Assembly (NCBI GenBank): GCA_965205735.1
Contig: OZ242179.1
Location: 1,426,001 to 1,490,000 of the forward strand
From: VXNE01 sp965205735
Lineage (GTDB): Bacteria > Pseudomonadota > Gammaproteobacteria > Pseudomonadales > Azotimanducaceae
Direction: 5' to 3'
Length of the DNA: 64,000 nucleotides
Shown: positions 35,745-43,969 of the stretch, piece by piece
How positions within the stretch are numbered: position 1 is the first letter of the stretch
Layout of the letters: the number at the start of each line of letters is the position of its first letter
Made by a program: the position numbers and the translations under genes
The notes under the pieces: model-generated
The model's database searches: none
What the model was told of the DNA's origin: nothing
The model's input: the letters and a program-made list of their open reading frames with translations, nothing else

Positions 35745-36599
35745 ATGCAACACTACGCTCTTGCCCCCCCTCCTCCCCCGCCGGCGACCGTCGCGGCAAA
35801 TGTCCGCGCCGCCCTGGCGGAGGACGTGGGCGACGGCGACGTGACCGCGGAACTCGTGGGCCGCGACGCGTTCGCTCGCGCCGTGGTGATATCCCGCTCC
35901 CCGGGTGTGTTTTGCGGCGCCCCCTGGGTGGTTGAAACCTGCCGCCAGGTCGACGCCGACATTTGCGTCGATCAGATGGCGAACGACGGTGCCGACCTGA
36001 CGCCGGACGGTCTGCTGATGGAACTCTCAGGTGCCGCCCGAAGCCTGTTGACAGCCGAGCGGACGATCCTGAATTTCGCGCAATTCCTGTCCGGAACCGC
36101 TACCCGCGCGCGCGCCTATGCGCAAGCCGTCGCCGGAACGAAGGCCCAGGTTCTCGACACCCGCAAGACCATCCCGGGCCTGCGGGCCGCGCAGAAATAC
36201 GCCGCGGCCGTGGGGGGCGTCCGCAACCATCGCGCCGGGCTATTCGACGCGTATCTGATCAAGGAAAACCACATCGCCGCGGCGGGCGGTATCGCGGTCG
36301 CGGTGCGGCGCGCGCGAAGCGCCCGTCCGGATCTCGTTGTGGAGGTGGAAGTGGAGGATATGGACCAACTCGGCGAAGCCCTTCGCGCGGCACCCGATAT
36401 CGTCCTGCTCGACAACTTCTCCCTCGAGCACATGGCCGAGGCGGTGCGGCGCAACCATGGTCTGGTCAAGATCGAGGTTTCCGGCGGCATCCGGCTCGAC
36501 GATGTCGCCGCGATCGCGCGTCGCGGGGTCGACTACATCTCGGTCGGCGACATTACGAAACACGTCGAACCGGTCGATCTCTCGATGCGTTTCGGTTGA
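35745..36599 (+). CDS. nadC: Nicotinate-nucleotide pyrophosphorylase (carboxylating)
   Basis: Converts quinolinate and PRPP to nicotinate mononucleotide in NAD synthesis. 284 residues. Family motifs: LLTAERTILNFAQFLSGTAT, VLDTRKTIPGLRAAQKYA, GVRNHRAGLFDAYLIKENH, and VEVSGGI-like IEVSGGIRLDDVAAIA with DYISVGDITKH. The ATG at 35745 precedes an unusual poly-Pro stretch (six Pro). A longer frame from 34986 reads antisense through ampD and is rejected. Divergent from ampD, as in E. coli. Confidence 0.96.
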   Translation: MQHYALAPPPPPPATVAANVRAALAEDVGDGDVTAELVGRDAFARAVVISRSPGVFCGAPWVVETCRQVDADICVDQMANDGADLTPDGLLMELSGAARSLLTAERTILNFAQFLSGTATRARAYAQAVAGTKAQVLDTRKTIPGLRAAQKYAAAVGGVRNHRAGLFDAYLIKENHIAAAGGIAVAVRRARSARPDLVVEVEVEDMDQLGEALRAAPDIVLLDNFSLEHMAEAVRRNHGLVKIEVSGGIRLDDVAAIARRGVDYISVGDITKHVEPVDLSMRFG

Positions 36600-36609
36600 G
36601 GCCGATGGC

Positions 36610-36685
36610 TGGTGCCGGGACGGAGACTCGAACTCCGGACCCCCGCATTACGAATGCGGTGCTCTACCAACTGAGCTATCCCGGC
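36610..36685 (-). tRNA. tRNA-Thr (anticodon CGT)
   Basis: 76 nt on the minus strand including encoded CCA. The acceptor stem GCCGGGA pairs with TCCCGGC. D-arm TAGCTCAGTTGGTAGAGCA, anticodon stem CCGCA/TGCGG with loop TTCGTAA (anticodon CGT), and the T-arm with GTTCGAGTC are all regular. It sits 10 bp after the nadC stop, in the opposite direction. Confidence 0.97.
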
Positions 36686-36761
36686 GCGCGTTCGCGCTAT
36701 TCACCCGAACACATGCAAGGATACCGGAAACAGGCAGGACACCAAGAGAGTGGGTCAGGCT

Positions 36762-37064
36762 CTAGCCCTCCGTCGATGGAGGATCGCCAAGACGCCCGCG
36801 CATTTCGCCCCGGAACTCCGACAGTTCGCGAGCCAGACCTTGATGATCTCTTGCCAAGCTATCGATCTTGTCCTCAACCCTGTCGAATCGACCGTCGATG
36901 TTCTCGAATCGCTTATCGATGGCATCGAAGCGTTGATCGATAGTTTCGAATCGTCGGTAGATGCCATCGGACTGGTTCTTGAACATGCGCCACATCAGCC
37001 CCATGAACGCCATGCTTACGCCGAGGTACGACAGGCCGAGCGAAATGACGGTCCACTCCATCAT
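36762..37064 (-). CDS. Small membrane-anchored coiled-coil protein
   Basis: 100 residues. One N-terminal transmembrane segment (VISLGLSYLGVSMAFMGLMW) is followed by five to six seven-residue repeats of the type RFETID/RFDAID/RFENID/RFDRVED. These would form a coiled coil of about 60 residues. The tail is charged. Similar small proteins are widespread and of unknown role; tethering or oligomerisation is plausible. Separate from the pilin genes by 141 bp. Confidence 0.75.
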   Translation of the reverse strand: MMEWTVISLGLSYLGVSMAFMGLMWRMFKNQSDGIYRRFETIDQRFDAIDKRFENIDGRFDRVEDKIDSLARDHQGLARELSEFRGEMRGRLGDPPSTEG

Positions 37065-37205
37065 TGCTCTCCGTCTCGCCGTTGGCCGACGACGTTGAGA
37101 TCAATCCGCGTCTTTGCACTCATATGCGCTTGCCCACTTCGACTCGGGTCCGCACCAAGACTCTACCGATGGGCGGTTTGCGGCGCAACACCGCGCGCAG
37201 AGCCA

Positions 37206-37622
37206 TCAGCAGGGCGTCCTGGCCGGCATGATTCGGCAAATGCTGCGGCCCTGGGCGTCGGTCGCCGTGACCTGATAACTGGAAGTAGTGGCCGCCTCGA
37301 CGATGTACACCGCACCCGTATCCGCCTGGGGGCGCCAACCTATGGCATCGGTGAGGGATGTCTCCCCCGCTCGAGCGTTATAGGTTCCACCGGCATAGGA
37401 GCCGGTGCGCAACATCACATCCTCCTGAAAGACTTCCATCGTCGCGACGTTGTTGATCAGCGCGCCCGTCGCCGCGGACTCGACGTAGCCATGGTAGAGC
37501 GGCGCGGCGATCGCGACGATGATCGCCAGCACTGCGATGGCGACCATCAACTCCACCAGGCTGAAACCAGCGCACACGGATACCCGCGAGGTCTCCCCCT
37601 TTCCGTCGCCCAAAGCGCCCAT
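37206..37622 (-). CDS. Type IV pilin-like protein
   Basis: 138 residues with a prepilin signal: a 19-residue leader ending in Gly, then FSLVELMVAIAVLAIIVAIA with the required Glu at mature position 5. The rest is a short globular head with a C-terminal Cys pair (SICRIMPARTPC), as in major pilins. It is adjacent to another pilin gene and near pilB, C and D. It overlaps that gene's stop by one base, so the two are co-translated. Processing by PilD is expected. Confidence 0.9.
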   Translation of the reverse strand: MGALGDGKGETSRVSVCAGFSLVELMVAIAVLAIIVAIAAPLYHGYVESAATGALINNVATMEVFQEDVMLRTGSYAGGTYNARAGETSLTDAIGWRPQADTGAVYIVEAATTSSYQVTATDAQGRSICRIMPARTPC

Positions 37623-38155
37623 CAGAGCTCCGACCAGCGGATCATGCGCTGGGCCGCCGCGGGAAAGTCGCCGTATGCCGGTCGGGTGAGGATCACGGCG
37701 TAGTCGCCCTTCGCAATCTCGCCCGCTTGTGCAACGCCCACCTGCCCCAATGCCGCGTTTCCGGCCAGACCGGCGACAAAGGGAGGACCGCCGCCAGGTG
37801 CCGTGCCCCCGCCTCGCCCGGAGAGTTGCGCCACCCAGTACGCATCCGACATCAGACCGTCCTGCTCCTTCGGGGTGCGAATGTTCATCGCGAGCTCCGA
37901 ACGGATCTTGCGCAGTTCGGTCTCGACGAAGCGCGCGCCTTCCTCGTAATGGGCATTCAGCTTGGTCATGTTCGCGTTCAGCACATAGCCCTGATAGAGC
38001 GGCAAGGACACTGCGGCGAGGATGCCGATGATAGCCACGACGATCATCAACTCGATCAGGCTGAGGCCCCGACGCGCATACGGTCCGGTTTCAATCCGTC
38101 GCGCCGGTTTTCGGGGAAGCGGTGCCGTCGTGCGTGGAAGGGTTTCATTCATCAT
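37622..38155 (-). CDS. Type IV pilin-like protein, long leader
   Basis: 177 residues from an ATG at 38155 with a GAGGCG ribosome site. A 30-residue basic leader ends in RRG, followed by LSLIELMIVVAIIGILAAVSLP, a typical class III signal with Glu5. The globular part carries a Gly-rich loop (LSGRGGGTAPGGGPP). Either a second major pilin or a pseudopilin. Divergent from pilB, with the 240-bp gap probably holding both promoters. Confidence 0.9.
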   Translation of the reverse strand: MMNETLPRTTAPLPRKPARRIETGPYARRGLSLIELMIVVAIIGILAAVSLPLYQGYVLNANMTKLNAHYEEGARFVETELRKIRSELAMNIRTPKEQDGLMSDAYWVAQLSGRGGGTAPGGGPPFVAGLAGNAALGQVGVAQAGEIAKGDYAVILTRPAYGDFPAAAQRMIRWSEL

Positions 38156-38397
38156 GTGCGCCTCGATTCGCTGCCATTGCCAATATGCTAAACCGACGCA
38201 CCCATACGTAAAGCGAGTAAACGCCGCCGCTTGCCGTACGAGATCGTCCCGGCCTGCCTGCGGCGATGACGGCATGCTGTCGGAAACCTGCGGGTGTCGA
38301 GTATTGAGGATGTCGCACGCAAATCATGATGGTTGTCCCGCCGACGCGCACCGTCCCCTGCGCCTACACTGCTGCGTAGAGTGCTGCACCGTGAATT

Positions 38398-40134
38398 ATG
38401 ACAACCGCGCAACCACCCCTGACCGGATTGGCCCGACGCCTGGTCGACGATGGCGTCCTCCCCGCGCATAAGGCGCGCGAAGCGTTCGACGCGGCGCGTC
38501 GAGATGCCCAGCCGCTGGTGGGACAGCTACTGCGCTACGGCCTGGCCGCGCCCGACGCGATCGCGATGTGCGCAAGCCGGGAGTTCGGCGTGCCCGCCAT
38601 CGACATGGCCGCTGTGGACCCCGATGCGCTGACCCAGGATGTCGACGACGGGCTCATTCGGCGTCACAACGTTCTGCCGCTGGTCCGGCGCGGCGACACG
38701 CTGCACGTCGCCCTGGCGGATCCCGCCGATGTTCGCGCGCTCGACGCGATCAAGTTTGCTGTCGGCATCGACGTCGAACCCGTGGTCGCGGCGGCCGACA
38801 AGCTCGGTGACGCCATCGAACGGTACTTGCGACGGGAACGCGCCAACGCCCCGACGTTGGACGATGCCGACGACGACGTTCTCGACGAGATCGACCTCGA
38901 AGCGGTCGAAACGGACGCGCCGCCCATCGAAGAAGCAGAACAGGCCGACGACACGCCCATCGTTCGGTTCGTGAACAGAACACTGCTCGACGCCATCAGG
39001 ACCGGCGCCTCCGATATTCACTTCGAGCCCTACGAGGCGCGTTACCGCGTGCGATTCAGAACCGACGGCATCTTGCGCGAGGTGTCGGCTCCCCCGGCCA
39101 ACCTCGCCAACCGGCTCGCCGCGCGGCTCAAGGTTATGGCCGCGCTCGATATTTCCGAGCGGCGCGTCCCCCAGGATGGACGGATCAAGATGACCTTGTC
39201 GAAAACTCGATCCATCGACCTGCGCATGAACACCCTGCCGACGCTGTTCGGGGAGAAGATCGTGCTGAGAATTCTCGACCAGTCAAGCGCGCGTATCGGC
39301 ATTGAAGCGCTCGGCTTCGAACGCGCGCAGGAACAGCGCTATCTCGACGCGCTGGCGAGGCCGCAAGGGATGATCCTCGTCACCGGGCCCACCGGCAGCG
39401 GAAAGACGATGACGCTCTACGCCGGTTTGCACCTTCTGAACGACACCACGCGCAATATCGCAACGGCGGAGGACCCGGTGGAGATGCACATCGATGGGAT
39501 CAACCAGGTCCACGTCAACGCCAGGGTCGGCCTCGACTTCGCCACCGCGCTGCGGTCATTCCTGCGCCAGGACCCCGACATCGTCATGGTCGGAGAGATC
39601 CGCGATCTGGAGACAGCCGAAATGGCGGTCAAGGCTGCTCAGACCGGACACCTGGTCCTGTCCACACTGCATACGAATTCGGCTGCCGAAACGTTGACCC
39701 GCATGCGAAACATGGGCGTGCCCGCCTTCAATCTGGCGACATCGGTCAGCCTCGTCATTGCCCAGCGGCTCGCCAGGCTGTTGTGCGCCGCGTGCAAGCG
39801 GCCCATCGATGTGCCGCGGGAAGTGTTGCTGCGCGAGGGCTTCACGCAGCGCGACGTGGACAACGGATTCAATGTGTTTGAGGCGAGCCCCGAAGGTTGC
39901 GGCAAATGCCGAAACGGCTATCGAGGCCGCGTTGGCGTCTACGAAGTCGTAGAGATGACGCCGGAGATGTCGCGCATCGCGCTCCTCGCGGGCGACAGCC
40001 TTCAGTTTGCCGAGCAAGCGAGAAAGCATGGCTTCGATGACCTGAGGGCCGCCGGGCTGAGAAAGGTGATGGGCGGCGTGACCTCGCTCGCCGAGATAAA
40101 CCGCGTTACGCAGGCAAGGCGGCAACCGTCTTGA
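38398..40134 (+). CDS. pilB: Type IV pilus assembly ATPase
   Basis: 578 residues. An N-terminal MshEN-like domain is followed by the ATPase core: Walker A GPTGSGKTMTLYAGL, Asp box IATAEDPVEMHIDGINQ, Walker B DPDIVMVGEIRD, His box LVLSTLHTNSA, and the tetracysteine zinc site CAACKRP...CGKCRNGY. Polymerises pilin at the inner membrane. The ATG at 38398 is the only start compatible with the MshEN domain. It leads a pilB-pilC-pilD run. Confidence 0.97.
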   Translation: MTTAQPPLTGLARRLVDDGVLPAHKAREAFDAARRDAQPLVGQLLRYGLAAPDAIAMCASREFGVPAIDMAAVDPDALTQDVDDGLIRRHNVLPLVRRGDTLHVALADPADVRALDAIKFAVGIDVEPVVAAADKLGDAIERYLRRERANAPTLDDADDDVLDEIDLEAVETDAPPIEEAEQADDTPIVRFVNRTLLDAIRTGASDIHFEPYEARYRVRFRTDGILREVSAPPANLANRLAARLKVMAALDISERRVPQDGRIKMTLSKTRSIDLRMNTLPTLFGEKIVLRILDQSSARIGIEALGFERAQEQRYLDALARPQGMILVTGPTGSGKTMTLYAGLHLLNDTTRNIATAEDPVEMHIDGINQVHVNARVGLDFATALRSFLRQDPDIVMVGEIRDLETAEMAVKAAQTGHLVLSTLHTNSAAETLTRMRNMGVPAFNLATSVSLVIAQRLARLLCAACKRPIDVPREVLLREGFTQRDVDNGFNVFEASPEGCGKCRNGYRGRVGVYEVVEMTPEMSRIALLAGDSLQFAEQARKHGFDDLRAAGLRKVMGGVTSLAEINRVTQARRQPS

Positions 40135-40178
40135 ACCGCGACGCGATACGAACGCAACCGGCGCGGCGCGCATAGTCG

Positions 40179-41507
40179 ATGCCCGATACTCCCGACTTTC
40201 ATGGAACAAACGTCTCCGGGGCGCGGCAGCGACCGGGGACGCTTGGTCCATGGTCGACGAGTGGGGCCGGGCCACGGCCGACGCCGAAGGCGACGACCGT
40301 GGGGCACTTTGTCTGGGAAGGGCAAGACAGGCAAGGGTCCGCGGCGAGCGGCGAGATCGTCAGCCCAAGCGCGCAGATGGCCCGCGCGGTACTCAGGCGC
40401 CAGGGGATCCGGCCTTCGCGCCTTCAACGAAAGCGGGAATCCTCCGCAAGCCTGTTGCGCGGACGCCTCAAAGCATCCGACATCGCGTTCTTCACGCGCC
40501 AATTGGCCACGATGCTGCGCTCCGGGGTAGCCTTGGTGCAGGCCTTCGATATCGTCGCCGGCGGCGCCGAAAAGCGGAGAATGGCCGATCTGGTGCGGGA
40601 AATCCGAAATGATGTGTCGGCCGGAGAGTCGCTCGCGACAGCCCTGCGCAGGCATCCGGCGCAGTTCGACGAGTTGTTCTGCAACCTGGTGGATGCGGGC
40701 GAACGCGCTGGCGCCCTCGAGGCCATGCTGCATCGCATAGCCGCGCACAAGGAGAAAACCGAAGGGCTCAAGTCGAAAGTCCGCAAGGCGATGGTCTATC
40801 CCATCGCCGTAATATGCGTTGCCCTGGCTGTATCCGGTATCCTGCTGATCAAGGTGGTCCCTCAATTCGAACAGATATTCGCCGGATTCGGTGCCGAGCT
40901 GCCGACCGCGACGCTCCTCGTGATCGCGATTTCCGAGTTCGCGCAGGCGTGGTGGCTGCCGCTCCTGGCCGCCGCCGCCGCGCTCCTGGCCGGAATCCTC
41001 GCCGCGCGCCGCAAGCGCCGCTCGCAAGGGAGGCAATGGATCGCGTCATCCTGCGTCTGCCCGTCGTCGGCGGAATCGCCCGGAAGTCCGCGGTCGCTCG
41101 CTGTGCGCGCACCATGGCGACCACCATTTCAGCGGGCGTTCCCCTGATCGAAGCGTTGAATTCGGTAGCGGCGTCGGCGGGCAACTCGGTGTTCGCGCGC
41201 GAGATGCGCCGGATCCGCGACGAAATTGCCGGCGGGCAGCAAATCAGCGCCGCCATGCGCAATGGCCGCGTCTTTCCCAACCATCGTGGTGCAGATGATC
41301 GCGGTCGGCGAGGAATCGGGCACCCTGGACGACATGCTCGACCGATCCGCCGCCTACTACGAGGAACAGGTCGACGATGCGGTGGAGGGCCTGACTTCCC
41401 TGCTCGAACCGATGATCATGTCCGTGCTGGGCGTTCTTATCGGCGGACTGGTCATCGCCATGTACCTGCCGATCTTTCAGCTCGGCGCGGTCGCCGGCGG
41501 ACTTTAG
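40179..41507 (+). pseudogene. pilC: Type IV pilus inner-membrane platform protein, two compensating frameshifts
   Basis: The first part (40179 to about 41027) has two typical PilC blocks: IAFFTRQLATMLRSGVALVQ and NLVDAGERAGALEAMLHRIA, with the first transmembrane region. At about 41027 the homology shifts by -1 (AREAMDRVILRLPVVGGIARK, TISAGVPLIEALNSVA), and at about 41273 it shifts back (VVQMIAVGEESGTLDDML and the last transmembrane helices). Every part of the family is present. Single-base errors at AAGGG and TTTCCC runs would explain this; otherwise pilC is broken while pilB and pilD are intact. Confidence 0.85.
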
Positions 41508-41519
41508 GAGACAACTGGC

Positions 41520-42362
41520 ATGCTCCTGAGTCACGGCTGGGCGATTCCGATCCTGCTGGCTGTCGTATTTTTGGCCGTCGGCAGCTTCTTGAATGTCGTC
41601 ATCCATCGTCTGCCGATCATGCTCGAACGGGATTGGCGAAAACACGCGCGCGAGCTGCTTGAGATGCCAGCCGAGACTTCCGCCCCCGAAGGGCGATTCA
41701 ACCTGGCGGTGCCGCGTTCACAGTGCCCGCAGTGCGGCCACCCCATCGCGCTGTGGCACAACCTGCCGATCCTGAGCTGGCTGATCCTGCGCGCGCGATG
41801 CCGCTATTGCGGCTGGCGGATTCCGGCGCGGTACCCGGTGGTCGAGACGACCACAGTCCTGGCCGGCCTGGCCGTGCTTCACGCTTTCGGCTACGACTGG
41901 CTCACAGTCGCCCTTCTTGTCTACACGTCGAGCCTGATCGCGCTCGGCTGCATAGACATGGAGACCCAACTCCTTCCCGACGAGATCACCATGCCGCTAC
42001 TTTGGGGCGGTGTCCTGACGGCGTTCAGCCTTGGTCATATCTCTCCGGCGGACTCCATCGGCGGCGCCGTCGTCGGCTATTTGGCGCTCTGGACCGTGTA
42101 CTGGGGGTTCAAGCTCCTCACGGGCCGCGAGGGCATGGGTCACGGCGATTTCAAGCTGCTGGCGGCGCTCGGCGCCTGGCTTGGATGGCAAGCGCTTCCG
42201 GCGGTGGTTCTAATCGCGTCGTTGGTCGGGTTGCTCTACGCGGTCGTCGCCATCCTCAGGCATTCGATGCGTCGAGACCAACCGATCCCGTTCGGGCCAT
42301 TCCTAGCCGGCGCCGGGTGGGTTACGCTTGTGTTCCGTGAACAGTTGATCGCTATCCAATGA
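41520..42362 (+). CDS. pilD: Prepilin leader peptidase/N-methyltransferase
   Basis: 280 residues, polytopic. The N-terminal membrane segment (LLAVVFLAVGSFLNVVIHRLP) is followed by the zinc tetracysteine domain (CPQCGHPI and CRYCGWRI). The aspartic-peptidase signature Asp residues lie in GCIDMETQLLPDEIT and GMGHGDFKLLAALG (GxGD). It cleaves and N-methylates the pilins at 37-38 kb. It starts 13 bp after pilC. Confidence 0.97.
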   Translation: MLLSHGWAIPILLAVVFLAVGSFLNVVIHRLPIMLERDWRKHARELLEMPAETSAPEGRFNLAVPRSQCPQCGHPIALWHNLPILSWLILRARCRYCGWRIPARYPVVETTTVLAGLAVLHAFGYDWLTVALLVYTSSLIALGCIDMETQLLPDEITMPLLWGGVLTAFSLGHISPADSIGGAVVGYLALWTVYWGFKLLTGREGMGHGDFKLLAALGAWLGWQALPAVVLIASLVGLLYAVVAILRHSMRRDQPIPFGPFLAGAGWVTLVFREQLIAIQ

Positions 42363-42417
42363 ACCCTCGGCGTGCGGCCCGCGCTGGCCCGCGCCTGACA
42401 CGCACGGCTGCAAACCC

Positions 42418-42615
42418 ATGTCCGATCCAGTCCGCATCCTGCCTTGCCCCACTTGCCGCAAACCGGTCAAGTGGTCGCCCGCCAACAAGCATCGCCCGTT
42501 CTGCTCGGAGCGATGCAAGCTGATCGACTTCGGCGGATGGGCCGACGAGCGCCACCGGATCAAAGGAGAGCCGGCGTTCGACGATGTGTCGTCGGACGAG
42601 ATCAGCCAGGACTAA
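42418..42615 (+). CDS. yacG: DNA gyrase inhibitor YacG family zinc protein
   Basis: 65 residues. A CxxC...CxxxC zinc motif (CPTCRKPVKW, FCSERCKLIDFGGW) and the tail DERHRIKGEP are diagnostic. E. coli YacG inhibits gyrase by binding GyrB. Position after pilD is as in many gammaproteobacteria, where coaE usually lies between; here coaE is absent. Confidence 0.95.
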   Translation: MSDPVRILPCPTCRKPVKWSPANKHRPFCSERCKLIDFGGWADERHRIKGEPAFDDVSSDEISQD

Positions 42616-42680
42616 AGCCACAAAATCCGTCGCCCCGTCGGGCGCCGTGTCTTGCCCCCGCCCAAGCCCACCTATCACCC

Positions 42681-42714
42681 TGTCGATCTTGCCGCCAATG
42701 CGGCAAGTCCGACA
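42681..42714. terminator. Bidirectional hairpin between yacG and argJ
   Basis: CTTGCCGC-CAAT-GCGGCAAG (42688-42707) is a perfect 8-bp stem. It is extended by TGTCG/CGACA across a 2x2 mismatch to a 13-bp stem. It lies between convergent genes. It lacks a T-run, so it would be a weak intrinsic terminator. Confidence 0.45.
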
Positions 42715-42734
42715 GCCTGCTAGCACCGACGGCA

Positions 42735-43967
42735 TCAGGTTCTGTACTCGGCGTTGATGCGGACGTATTCGTAGGACAGATCCGATGTCCAGACGGTCTC
42801 CGCGCAGTCGCCCCGGCCGAGGTCGATCCGGACGGTGAACTCGTCGCGCGCCATGACCTCGGCGCCCTGCTCTTCCGTGTAGGACCCAGCCACCAACCCG
42901 CGGTCCGCCACGCAGACATCGTCGAGATGGAGTGAGACGCCCGCCGGGTCGAGGGCCTCAATACCCGCGCGGCCGATGGCCATACAGAATCGTCCCCAGT
43001 TGGGATCGCCCGCGAACAACGCGGTCTTGACCAGCGGCGAATGCGCGACGGTATAGGCGGCGCGCAGACACTCGTCGGCGGATGCCCCGCCTTGCACGGT
43101 CACGGTAACGAACTTCGTGGCGCCCTCGCCGTCGCGTACGGTGCGTTCCGCAAGGTCGACCGCCAGCGGTGTGAACGCGGCGAGCAGGGCATCGTAGTGT
43201 TCGTCGCCGACGCCGGCGCGGCCGTTGGCGTGGCCGTTGGCGTGGCCGTTGGCGTGGCCCGTAGCCGCGACGACAAAGGAATCGTTGGTCGACGTGTCGC
43301 CGTCTATCGTCAATCGGTTGAAGCTGCGCTCGCCCAGGTCGCGCGCCAGCGCCTGGACGGCTTCCGCGGAAAGCGACGCGTCGGTACCGAGGAATGCCAG
43401 CAGCGTCGCCATATCCGGCCGGATCATGCCCGAACCCTTGCAAATCGCCGTGGCGGTAACGTCGCAGCCGCCGATCTCAAAACGGCCCGACACGCCCTTG
43501 GGCTGCGTATCCGTCGTCATGATGGCACGCGCGGCCGACAGCCAGGCGTCGTCCCGAAGCGCGCGGCCCGCCTGCCTGATTCCCTCGGCCACCCGATCCA
43601 TCGGCAGGAACTCTCCGATCACGCCGGTGGAAAAAGGCAATACCTCGTTCGCATGGCATCCCAGGATATCCGCTGCGATGGCGCAGCTCGAACGCGCGTC
43701 CGCCAATCCACGTGCTCCGGTGGCGGCATTGGCGTTACCGCTGTTGACCACCAGGCCTCGGGCTGCGCCGAGACGCTCCGCCGCCACCGCGACGGGCGCC
43801 GCGCGAAAGCTGCTTTGGGTAAATATGCCGCCGACGGTCGAGCCCCGGTCCAGAGCAAATACGGCAAGATCGTCACGCTCCGGGTACTTGATACCCGCCG
43901 CCGCCGTTCCGATACGAATTCCCGGGACCGCCCGGAGTTCACCCACCGGCGGCAGATTGACCGCCAT
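42735..43967 (-). CDS. argJ: Glutamate N-acetyltransferase/amino-acid acetyltransferase
   Basis: Arginine synthesis; transfers acetyl from N-acetylornithine to glutamate. About 410 residues. Family marks: VNSGNANAATGARG, KGSGMIRPDMATLLAF, and TIDGDTSTNDSFVV with the autocleavage Thr. A (Gly-His-Ala-Asn)x3 insert encoded by a 12-bp tandem repeat lies about 15 residues after the cleavage region (43222-43259). The ATG at 43967 is just after the secA stop (43970); the longer frame to 44372 overlaps secA. Likely co-transcribed with secA. Confidence 0.95.
   Translation of the reverse strand: MAVNLPPVGELRAVPGIRIGTAAAGIKYPERDDLAVFALDRGSTVGGIFTQSSFRAAPVAVAAERLGAARGLVVNSGNANAATGARGLADARSSCAIAADILGCHANEVLPFSTGVIGEFLPMDRVAEGIRQAGRALRDDAWLSAARAIMTTDTQPKGVSGRFEIGGCDVTATAICKGSGMIRPDMATLLAFLGTDASLSAEAVQALARDLGERSFNRLTIDGDTSTNDSFVVAATGHANGHANGHANGRAGVGDEHYDALLAAFTPLAVDLAERTVRDGEGATKFVTVTVQGGASADECLRAAYTVAHSPLVKTALFAGDPNWGRFCMAIGRAGIEALDPAGVSLHLDDVCVADRGLVAGSYTEEQGAEVMARDEFTVRIDLGRGDCAETVWTSDLSYEYVRINAEYRT
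43222..43259. repeat. 12-bp tandem repeat inside argJ
   Basis: Three copies of GGCCACGCCAAC (minus strand) plus a partial fourth, encoding HANG units in frame. Copy-number change would not break the frame. Confidence 0.85.
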
Positions 43968-43969
43968 GG

